A stretch of 64,000 nt of DNA, taken from NCBI GenBank assembly GCA_006969625.1, contig CP030885.1:558001-622000 (forward strand), in the 5' to 3' direction. Under the pieces are notes generated by a model that had not been told where the DNA came from, made no database searches, and saw nothing but the letters and a program-made list of their open reading frames with translations. Of this stretch, positions 35,801 to 43,887 are shown piece by piece. Position 1 is the stretch's first letter. Every line of letters begins with the position of its first letter. This DNA is from Rhodospirillaceae bacterium (GTDB taxonomy: Bacteria; Pseudomonadota; Alphaproteobacteria; Kiloniellales; DSM-21159). The position numbers and the translations under genes are program-made.

Positions 35801-36373
35801 TCAGAACGGCAGGCTGCCGCGCACCTCGGACCAGCGGGGCTGCGCCCTGTCCTTGTCGGAGAGGACGGCCGCGCTCGCGTCCAGGGGCCAGTCGATGCCC
35901 AGGTCGGGATCGGCCCAGAAGATGCTCCGGTCGTGCTCCGGCGCGTAGAAGGCGTCGACCTTGTAGAAGACCTCGGTATCCGGCTCAAGCGTCACGAAGC
36001 CGTGCGCGAAACCGGCCGGCACCCAGAGCTGCCACCAGCTCGCGGCGTCCAGCTCGACGACGGCGTGCTCGCCGAAGCTGGGCGAATCGCGGCGCAGGTC
36101 GAGCGCCACGTCGAACAGCCGGCCCTTGAGCACGCGCACCAGCTTGGCCTGGGCGAAGGGCGGAATCTGGAAGTGCAGGCCGCGCACCACGCCCGGCTCG
36201 ACCGACAGGGAGTGGTTGTCCTGCACCGGCTCGAAGTCGATGCCGGCGGCCGCCAGGTGGCGCTGGTTCCAGGTCTCGGAGAAGAAGCCGCGCCGATCCT
36301 CGAACTTGCGCGGGCGCACCAGCTTGACGTCGGGGATCGACAACGGCCGCACCTCCACGCGGGGGTCGCTCAT
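35801..36373 (-). CDS. rmlC: dTDP-4-dehydrorhamnose 3,5-epimerase
   Basis: About 190 residues. A cupin with RmlC landmarks: FEDRRGFFSETWNQR, QDNHSLSVEPGVVRGLHFQI (catalytic His in GLHFQ), VFDVALDLRRDSPSFG-like segment, and VPAGFAHGFVTLEPDTEVFYKVD. It epimerises dTDP-4-keto-6-deoxy-glucose at C3 and C5. The ATG at 36373 starts the operon. Only about 190 bp separate it from the truncated IS3, so its native promoter may have been changed. Confidence 0.95.
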   Translation of the reverse strand: MSDPRVEVRPLSIPDVKLVRPRKFEDRRGFFSETWNQRHLAAAGIDFEPVQDNHSLSVEPGVVRGLHFQIPPFAQAKLVRVLKGRLFDVALDLRRDSPSFGEHAVVELDAASWWQLWVPAGFAHGFVTLEPDTEVFYKVDAFYAPEHDRSIFWADPDLGIDWPLDASAAVLSDKDRAQPRWSEVRGSLPF

Positions 36374-36562
36374 GGCGTGGCTCGGCCCCTCTTTCTCTTC
36401 GTATCGGCGATCGTTGCAGCGGCGGATACATAACACAGCGCGTCTTCCGCGCAACGCCAAGGGGGCAACGCCGAGAGGGCAACGGCGCGCTTGCAGCGTT
36501 TCGGACAAGGGGCAACCTCCGGCCGGGCGCGGGGCGAGCCACGGAGCGTCGATCCTTCTGGG

Positions 36563-37159
36563 CGACTTCGACGCCAATGCCTCGCCTGGACCACCGACAG
36601 CGACCACGACCAGCCGATCTTCCCGAACAGGACGAAGGACATGACCGTCGACGGACCGGACCAGCTCTGGGTCGCCGACCTGACCTACGTCGCCGTGGCG
36701 GTCGGGTTCGTCTACGTCGCGCTCATCATGGATGCGTGGTCGCGACGGATCGTCGGCTACGCCATGAGCCGGCGGATCGATGCACGGCTGACGCTGGCGG
36801 CTCTCAACGCGGCAATCGCGCTGCGCCAGCCTCCGTCCGGTTGCGTTCACCACTCGGACCGCGGTTCGCAATACGCTGCCGAGAAGTATCGCGACCGCCT
36901 TCGCCAGGCGGACCTCGTCGGCTCAATGGGTCGGCAAGGGAATCCGTACGACAATGCGATGATGGAAAGCCTGATGAAGACGCTGAAGGTTGAGGGCGTC
37001 TACCCGCTTGAATTCGAAACGGCCGAGGACGTTGCGGAGCAACTTCCGGCCTTCATAGAGAAATACAATGCAAGGCGTCTCCACTCATCGCTTGGCTATC
37101 TGAGCCCCGAACAGTACGAGAACCAACATGCCCGGCCCCCGGTCAAAGACGCCGCCTGA
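36563..37159 (+). pseudogene. IS3-family transposase orfB, N-terminally truncated
   Basis: The conserved part runs from about [13 protein letters not shown] onward and covers the rve integrase core: first Asp in [14 protein letters not shown], second Asp in [15 protein letters not shown], Glu in [14 protein letters not shown], and the ending [20 protein letters not shown]. The N-terminal HTH region of orfB and all of orfA are missing, so no functional transposase should be made. The rest must have been lost by deletion, possibly together with DNA once between rmlC and the STAND gene. Confidence 0.85.
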
Positions 37160-37205
37160 TCGTGTCCGGCCCGAGGGGCCCACTCCACCAGGGGGTCAAC
37201 TTTCC
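36563..37205 (+). mobile_element. 5'-truncated IS3-family element
   Basis: Only the right part of the element is left. The left edge has no orfA and starts within orfB. The right end lies near 37205, where the flanking STAND gene frame meets a terminal-like gggggtcaac. It interrupts the 3' end of the STAND gene and faces it. Confidence 0.7.
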
Positions 37206-39865
37206 GCGCCGATTGACAAGTAAGGCCGCAGCCGTTTCTGGCGCGGCCTCGCCGAGATGTCTGAGCATGCCGGCAAGTGTCTGCAAACCCCGTTCTTCCT
37301 TTGGGAGGGCGGCGAAGGCCGCGGCCACCTCGTCCCAAAGCTCGCGAGGTCGCGCAGCGCCCCGCGCCAAGCCGCGTCCGAAGGCGAAGAGCCGAGTGTT
37401 ATTGAAGGCCAAATCGACCAGCAGCTCACGGAATGCTGAGGTGTCGCCAGCCACCTCGATTCCCAGTTCCTCGATCCGCCGCTCCAGCCTGCCCAGGCAT
37501 GAACCCTCCTCGCCCTCGTCGTCATTGCCGTCGTGCTCGATCGACTCGGACTCCTGGACCAGAACCTGGGCTCGCACGCGATCAACAAGCGACTGTGGGC
37601 GCAGCGCGCGTTCCAGGGCCTCTAGCCGTACGTACGCGGCCGCCGGCATCCGGTCTCGATCGAACCGCAAAGTCCGGCGCACCCCGACCCAGCCTTCGCG
37701 CCAGTGGCCGCACGCGCCAAGTAGCCGACTGAGTTCCTCCAGTTCGTCGTACATCCGGGCTTGGATCCATAGGCCGCGTACGGCGCGCCCGAGAACCCGC
37801 CGCACCGAGCCCGCGATTGCGGACGGTGAAACGGCGTGGCGCGCGGCGATCTGCAGGACTGCCCGGAACCAACGCTGCGCCTCTTGAAAGTCTGGCTCTG
37901 CGCCGTAGTCGCGCGATCGCAGGCCGAAGCTGAAATCGTGGCCAGAGGAGAAATGCTGGGCTTCAAGCATCATCTCCAGAACTGCGATACCCAGCTCGTC
38001 CCGCAGCGGGCCGTACCCGTCGAGGAGACGCTCCAGGACCGAGAGGCGCTGCTCAAGGCTGGCGTGGGTGCCCGAGAGGTAGAGGCCGAAAAGCGAGACC
38101 AGGGCCTCGCCAGACTTGTCTTCCTTCTGCGGGTCCTTGCGCAGCCGAATAGCGATCAGGACCTCGACGCAGCGCTCGAACAGGATCGCGTCATAGGCGA
38201 TCTTCAGCACCAGTGCGACGAGCTGTGTGTGGTTAGCAACGAGCCACTCGCCTGGCCCCCCGGCCAGGCCTCGCTCGATGGCTGCCAAGGCTGCCTCGGG
38301 AGCGGACGGGGCGGCGTTGAGGAAAATCTCCCAGCCCATCTCGTCGAGGGCGGTCGGGTCACCGAGTATACCCCCTGTGGCATACCAACTGGCCAAGATA
38401 GCGCAGGCTTCCTCGCTGTCGTGCAGGTACCCCAGACGCCGCGCAAACGAGATCCTAAGCCGAGCTGGAGCTTTAGCCCCCAAGCATTCAAGAACGTGGG
38501 AGGTCGGCAGCTCCCGCAGCGCTACCCGGGCAAGCCAGTTGGCGATCCCATGCGGAAGAACAGCGCGCCAGCCGCCGCGCGCCTGTACCAGATCCCGTTT
38601 CCTTAGCTCAGCGACGCGCTGGTATAGCGCGAGGGCATCGCGACCTGCCAGCTGGCCCAGCACGGCAAGTTCACCTCCATCACTTAGATCCGTGACGTCG
38701 AACGAATAGACCAGGGCGCAGGCCTTCGCGGCGCTCGAGAGCTCCGGATCCTCTTGGTGTCTCTGATGGAACAGCCGGCGGAAGAGCAGGTCATCGCGTA
38801 ACCCCGCGACAGTCTCACCGGCGCGGATCGTGTCCGCCAGGGCGATGGCGAGCCGGGCGTTGCCGCCGGCGGCACCAGAAACCGTCCGCGCATCGACCGC
38901 CGAGACGTGCGGGAAGCGCCGGCGGATCAACTCCGTCGTCAGCTCTTCGGAGCCGGGGCGCATCTCGACCACATCAGTGGCTTCCGGCCGATCTTCGCGG
39001 ATATCGTACTCGACCGTGAGCAGACTGACCCGACAACCAGGCCGGCGGATAACGGCGACCAGCCGCCGGTGGAGCTCATCGCCACAATTGTCGACGACGA
39101 GGATCGCCGGTTCGCCAGCCTCCACCAGGCTGGTCAGCATCGCGACAGGCTGCGGGTCTGGGGAGTCGGCGAGGTCGCAGTAGACGACGCGGGCCGGGTC
39201 GAGAGCGACGTTGCCTATCCCAGCGTCGAACAGTGCCTGGACCAGCCGCGTCTTGCCGACGCCGGAGAGACCGACCAAGCGAAGCGCTCTGCCCCCTCGG
39301 CGAGTTGCCCGCGCATCCAGGCAAGTCCCTCGGCGACTGGCCGCTCCTGGCGGTCGCCGCCGCACACCAGACGGGCCGTTGCGTCGAGAAGGTAGGTCTC
39401 TTCCGGCCCTTCCTGCGGGTTCGACCAGGCCCCGTAGGACTGCCAGCCGGGGATCGACCGCCCAATGCGCGCACGGACCCATGCCACCAGCCCGGGGAAC
39501 TCCCGCACCCATGTGGCGAGCCGGGTCTGGTCGTAGAAGTCGGTCAGCAGATTCTCTGCCTCGGTCACATCGGCCAGCGCTTCGCGCATGGCGTTGCGCC
39601 GCGCCTTTAGCGCGCTGTCTGTCGTTGAGCCCTTGGCACTGACGATCACGTAGGCCCCGCCGCGCTCGGCGAGCTCCCGTATCGCTGGCCGGATCTCTCC
39701 GCCGGGGCGCATTTCTGTGAGGATATCGTTGCGTCGCATGCCGGGCTTCTTGACCTGAAACCCGGTGGCCGGGCGAGGCACGAACCCCTCGATCGCCGCA
39801 CCATCGGGCAGCTCTACGCGCACGTCTATGCCACCGTCACCGGCGTCCTGAGCGCCGCCCGAGGT
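37206..39865 (-). pseudogene. STAND-type NTPase with N-terminal nuclease-like domain (main fragment; frameshifted, both ends cut)
   Basis: Continues the 6761-6877 fragment. From 39865: ATSGGAQDAGDGGIDVRVEL, then ATGFQVKK, which together look like the D...QxK core of Mrr-like or other PD-(D/E)xK nucleases. Next is the NTPase: Walker A VGLSGVGKTRLVQALF, Walker B ILVVDNCGDEL, a VEYDIREDRPEATDVVEM sensor segment and GGNARLAIALAD, then a long helical repeat-like C-terminal region. At the C-run 39292-39296 the frame shifts by one base just before Walker A; one added C would restore it. At ~37206 the gene runs into an IS3 end, adding foreign codons. The layout resembles antiviral STAND (Avs-like) proteins, whose nuclease cuts DNA on target sensing; the defense role is inference. 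Not functional as it stands. Confidence 0.75.
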
Positions 39866-39873
39866 CGCCGCGG
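39866..39873 (-). repeat. Target-site half-duplication (pairs with 6870-6877)
   Basis: Reads cgccgcgg on the plus strand, the exact complement of the octamer left of IS256 copy 1. It abuts the left end of copy 2 and lies in the STAND gene. Confidence 0.85.
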
Positions 39874-41295
39874 GGTCACGTCCCGGGTGGTGGTGTAGGA
39901 GGGAGCGCGGGACGCGGAGCGTAGCGCCCTGCTACGCGTAGCGAAGCGTCCCGCGCGGGCGGCCATCGCGGGATCTCCGGTAGGGTTGGGTTGCCGACCA
40001 GCAACCACTATCGGAGACCACCACGATGACCGACGACAGAATGGCCCTGCGCGGGCTACTGGAGAAGAGCGCCGACGCCGAGCTGCTGGGCGAGATGATC
40101 GGCTTTGCCGCCGAGCGGCTGATGGAGCTGGAGGTGCAGGGCGTGACCGGCGCCGGGCACGGCGAGCGCGCGCCGGACCGGCTGGTCCAGCGCAACGGCT
40201 ACCGCGATCGCGACTGGGAGACCCGGGCCGGCACGGTCGAGCTGCGCATCCCGAAGCTCCGCAAGGGCTCGTACTTCCCGGGCTTCCTGGAGCCGCGGCG
40301 GGCGGCCGAGAAGGCGCTGACGGCAGTGATCCAGGAAGCCTACGTGCAGGGCATCTCGACGCGCAGCGTCGACGAGCTGGTCAAGGCGCTCGGCATGTCC
40401 GGCGTCTCCAAGAGCCAGGTCTCGCGGCTGTGCGCCGAGATCGACGAGCGGGTGGCGACCTTCCTGGAGCGCCCGCTGGAGGGCGACTGGCCCTACCTCT
40501 GGATCGACGCCACTTACCTCAAGGTCCGCCAGAACGGCCGCATCGTCTCGGTCGCCGTCGCCATCGCCGTGGCGGTCAACGCCGACGGCCGACGCGAAGT
40601 GCTGGGCATGGGCATCGGCGCCTCGGAGGCCGAAACCTTCTGGCTCGATTTCCTGCGCAAGCTCAAGCGCCGCGGCCTGGCCGGGGTCAAGCTGGTGATC
40701 TCCGACGCCCACGAGGGCATCAAGGCGGCCGTGGCCCGGGTGTTCCAGGCGAGCTGGCAGCGCTGCCGGGTGCACTTCATGCGCAACGCCCTGGCCCATG
40801 CGGGCCGCAGCGGGCGGCGCGTCGTCTCGGCCTTTGTCGCCACCGCCTTTGCCCAGGACCACGCCGACGCGGCCAGAGCCCAGTGGCGCCAGGTCGCCGA
40901 CCAGGTCCGCCAGAAGCTACCCAAGCTCGCGGCCCTGCTCGAAGTGGCCGAGGCAGACGTGCTCGCCTACATGACCTTCCCCAAGCAGCACCGCGCCAAG
41001 ATCCACAGCACCAACCCGCTCGAGCGCCTCAACGGCGAGATCAAGCGCCGCACCGATGTCGTCGGCATCTTGCCCAACGAGGCCGCGATCACCCGCCTCG
41101 TCGGCGCGATCCTGCTGGAGCAGAACGACGAGTGGGCGGTCCAGCCAACCCGCTACATGACCCTGGAAACCATCGCCCCCCTGCGCGATGATCTCACCCT
41201 CACGCTGCCCACAGCGGCCACGTGAACTCGGGCGGCCCGACCCGCCCCGGAGAGCCCCACCGCGAAGCTCCTACACCACCTCCTGGGACACGACC
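39874..41295 (+). mobile_element. IS256-family insertion sequence, copy 2 (1,422 bp)
   Basis: Same length as copy 1 and inverted to it. The left end is ggtcacgtcccgggtggtgg and the right end is the complement of ggtcgtgtcccaggaggtgg. A subterminal hairpin-forming stretch lies at about 39907-39955, upstream of the transposase. Flanking octamers differ (cgccgcgg and cactgttc), matching those of copy 1 crosswise. Confidence 0.93.
40026..41225 (+). CDS. IS256-family (mutator-type) transposase, copy 2
   Basis: A 399-residue intact transposase with the same catalytic Asp, Asp and Glu as copy 1. The only protein difference I see is EV for DE in the segment before [11 protein letters not shown]. Near identity of the copies is what allows homologous recombination between them. 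Confidence 0.95.
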   Translation: MTDDRMALRGLLEKSADAELLGEMIGFAAERLMELEVQGVTGAGHGERAPDRLVQRNGYRDRDWETRAGTVELRIPKLRKGSYFPGFLEPRRAAEKALTAVIQEAYVQGISTRSVDELVKALGMSGVSKSQVSRLCAEIDERVATFLERPLEGDWPYLWIDATYLKVRQNGRIVSVAVAIAVAVNADGRREVLGMGIGASEAETFWLDFLRKLKRRGLAGVKLVISDAHEGIKAAVARVFQASWQRCRVHFMRNALAHAGRSGRRVVSAFVATAFAQDHADAARAQWRQVADQVRQKLPKLAALLEVAEADVLAYMTFPKQHRAKIHSTNPLERLNGEIKRRTDVVGILPNEAAITRLVGAILLEQNDEWAVQPTRYMTLETIAPLRDDLTLTLPTAAT

Positions 41296-41303
41296 CACTG
41301 TTC
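41296..41303 (+). repeat. Target-site half-duplication cactgttc (pairs with 8300-8307)
   Basis: Directly right of IS256 copy 2. It is the reverse complement of the octamer right of copy 1. It encodes the same Leu-Phe codons that end the GT9 fragment. Confidence 0.85.
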
Positions 41304-41435
41304 GACAGTGTCGTCCAGGCGCGCGTGAATGCCTGCCCGGCCCCCTGCAGGGGACGGATATCGCCCGAAGCGGTTTTGACTGCGCTCTGGCGGCATCTGG
41401 AGACGGCCGCGTCGCCGGTCGACACGGGGCGCTGA
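41304..41435 (+). pseudogene. Detached 3' end of the GT9 glycosyltransferase gene
   Basis: In frame with CNTGTLF of the main fragment (8300), the sequence reads DSVVQARVNACPAPCRGRIS and ends SPVDTGR with a TGA at 41433-41435. This supplies the missing C-terminus of about 43 residues. It has no start of its own. It is convergent with the large glycan gene that ends at 41442. Confidence 0.78.
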
Positions 41436-41441
41436 ACCGGA

Positions 41442-43640
41442 TCAGCCGAGCAGGATGTCGAGTTCGTCGCGCATGGTATGCGTGAAGGACTGCCCCATGC
41501 GGTGAAAGACGCGGACAGCGGCCTGCAGGTGGCCGGCATGGAAACCGGCGACGTCGGACGATACGGCGATCGCCGGAACGCCGTGGAAGGCCGGGATGTA
41601 GGACAGGCCGCCATAGGTACCGACGAACATCTGTGCGCGGCGAACCACCTCGCTTTGGATCGCCAGGTTGTTCCGGCCGGTGATCAAATGGCCGATCCGC
41701 TGGACGTTGCCTTCGACCAGGGGAACGAACTCGTCGTGGTCGTCGAGCTTGAGGCCGGTGTCCATCAGCACCACCGGCCACCGCTGGGACAGCCGCGTGA
41801 CGAGACGGGTGACGAAGCTGCGGTTCTCCGGCGTGTCCTCGAACGACGGCCGGAAGTAGAAGCGCACGGCCACGAACTTCTCCGGCAGAACCGCATCGAG
41901 GATTGGCTGGCTGTCGGGCCGGAAGCGCGCCGGCAGGGAATGCTGGTCGAAGAAGAGATGTCCGAGACGTCCCTGCCAGTACCCGCGGTAGAAGCGATAC
42001 ATGAGCTGCGGGTGCAGCCAGGCGACCTGGTTGCTGCCCGTGCGCCGCCGTGCCTCTTCGCCGGCGATGTCGTCCAGTTCGCCCAGGTCCATGTGCTTCT
42101 GGCCGCCCGAGGCGGCGAATCGGGCCATGGTCATGTCGCGGAAGGTGGCTTCGTCCATCAGGTCGAAGACGTCGAAGTAGCCGCCAGGACGCAAGTCGGC
42201 GTACCAGCTCTCGACGCCGCCGCGCGAACAGACGATGAGACGCCGGGTGTCGATGCCGAAGCGCCTCACGCACCAGCGGACGAAGGGGATCCAGTACAGA
42301 ACCTCGAAGCCGACTTCGGAGATCCAGGGGCCGACGAGAATCGGCGAGGTGCCGGCGGCCAGGGTCTCGAGTGTGCGCGAGACCTCGGACTCGCTCAAAT
42401 TGATGTCTTCGCTGCGGTCGAGCGTGCGGACCACGGCCGGCGCCAACTCTTCGGGCAATTCCTCGCGCTCGAGACGGCCCGGCGCCAGCCGCAGCCCCAC
42501 CCGGACCGCCACACGGTGCAGACGGTCGGGCCGGCGGGCCCTGGCCTTCGCGAGCACCTCGGCCAGAGGCACGGTCGGCTCCACCGGTGCCGCTTTGGCA
42601 GGGGCCTTCAGCAGCTTCGGAAGATGGTCGATCTTCTTCAGCAGGTGGGTTCCGAAGCGGTCGGTCTGACCCGATGCGGCGATGTAGTCCTGGGTGTGCG
42701 GCAGCGCGGCCACCGGCAGGCCGGCGGCGGCGGCGTCCAGCAGCCTGGGCGTCTCCTCGCCCAGGATCAGGTGAGCGCCACCGGCCAGGAGCCGGTACAA
42801 CCGCTTCGTCGAGGCCGCCGAGGGGCGCAGTTCTCCCTGGTTGACTAGCGCCCAGGTCGCACTTTCCGGGAGCGTTTCGCTCGGGATCTGGCTGGCGGTC
42901 TTCGCGCCGTGCGCGCCGGGCAACACGGCCACCTGCAGTCCAGCCGCACCCGCGATTCGAAGCACCTCTGGCAGCGGGTCGGTCAAGCTCTTGGGCCGCT
43001 CGCTGCTGCGCAGGTAGAGCAGGTAGGGCCGCCCGGGCTCCAGACCCAACTCCCGCAAGAACCTAGAGCGCTCGCTGCGGACGTCGTCCGTCTCGGGCGG
43101 CGGCGACACGAGCGGGCCGGTCGAGTGGATGTTGCACCCGCCGCGCCGTCTCATGCCACGACTGTCGATCATCGCCACGTCGGTGAAGCCGCGGAGGTCA
43201 CGAACCACTGGGCCTGGACCCCAGCCCTGCAGCAGGACACGCGGTCGCTTCTGACCGGCGGCTGCGACCAGCACCGGCGCGAAGACGACTGCCGCCTTGT
43301 CGTCGCCCAAGACCGCGACCACGTTCGGCGCGATCTCGGTCAGCGCATCTTCCAGCCCCGGTGTCGCGCTGAGGGCGGCATAGGCGAGTTTCCTCGTACG
43401 TCCGCCGCGATTGGCGACCAGCCCGGCAATCCGCCCCAGGCGAGGCAACGCTATCGGTGCGGGCTCCAGCGACCAGGCGGAGTCGACCTCCAGGCGCGCC
43501 CTCAACTCGGCGCTTCCGGGGCCCTCGCGCCAGTGCTGCAGCGCGAAGACCACCTGCCAACCCGCCTCCGACAAGGGCGCCAGATGTTCGCTCCATTCCG
43601 AGAAGGCGCGCGGGTAGCGGGCGAGAAGAAGCAGCTTCAT
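41442..43640 (-). CDS. Two-domain surface-glycan biosynthesis protein, unassigned
   Basis: About 732 residues; the start MKLLLLARYPRAFSEWSEHL at 43640 fits better than an in-frame start at 43751. The N-terminal half looks like a GT-B-type fold (LLARYPRAFSEWSEHLAPL; YLRSSERPKSLTDPL), and LLDAAAAGLPVAALPHTQDY resembles the donor-site helix of such enzymes. The C-terminal half starts at PILVGPWISEVGFEVLYWIP and ends with VGTYGGLSYIPAFHGVPAIA, like the acceptor scan in polysaccharide GTs. The same kind of C-terminal domain occurs in the next gene (43888). No exact family is recognised. It is divergent from that gene with a 247-bp gap likely to hold both promoters. Confidence 0.65.
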   Translation of the reverse strand: MKLLLLARYPRAFSEWSEHLAPLSEAGWQVVFALQHWREGPGSAELRARLEVDSAWSLEPAPIALPRLGRIAGLVANRGGRTRKLAYAALSATPGLEDALTEIAPNVVAVLGDDKAAVVFAPVLVAAAGQKRPRVLLQGWGPGPVVRDLRGFTDVAMIDSRGMRRRGGCNIHSTGPLVSPPPETDDVRSERSRFLRELGLEPGRPYLLYLRSSERPKSLTDPLPEVLRIAGAAGLQVAVLPGAHGAKTASQIPSETLPESATWALVNQGELRPSAASTKRLYRLLAGGAHLILGEETPRLLDAAAAGLPVAALPHTQDYIAASGQTDRFGTHLLKKIDHLPKLLKAPAKAAPVEPTVPLAEVLAKARARRPDRLHRVAVRVGLRLAPGRLEREELPEELAPAVVRTLDRSEDINLSESEVSRTLETLAAGTSPILVGPWISEVGFEVLYWIPFVRWCVRRFGIDTRRLIVCSRGGVESWYADLRPGGYFDVFDLMDEATFRDMTMARFAASGGQKHMDLGELDDIAGEEARRRTGSNQVAWLHPQLMYRFYRGYWQGRLGHLFFDQHSLPARFRPDSQPILDAVLPEKFVAVRFYFRPSFEDTPENRSFVTRLVTRLSQRWPVVLMDTGLKLDDHDEFVPLVEGNVQRIGHLITGRNNLAIQSEVVRRAQMFVGTYGGLSYIPAFHGVPAIAVSSDVAGFHAGHLQAAVRVFHRMGQSFTHTMRDELDILLG

Positions 43641-43887
43641 TGGCTTACGGGCTGACCCTAGGCGGGGACGAATCGCTCCGGCCGCAGACCGGGTGCCGGC
43701 GGCTGGCTGAAAAGCTGGTGCCCAAAACCATGAATGTCGCCGTATGGTCAAGGCTTATCTCCCGGCCCGATGCGAGCTTTCCCTTGGCAAACCGCGGCCC
43801 CTCCACTATCACGCGGCTACGGCACCGAAGGCAGTCCGTGTCCGATCTCAGCCGATCGATCCGCCCGTCTCCCGGATCCGAGGAACC

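Noticed and set aside
6878..41295. Composite transposon bounded by two IS256 copies
   Set aside because: Flanks do not form one direct duplication around the whole segment; the crosswise octamers indicate two independent insertions and an inversion.
41200..42273. Minus-strand frame covering the IS256 end and the large glycan gene
   Set aside because: Chance frame overlapping two clear features; its IS-end part repeats the same end peptide seen at copy 1.
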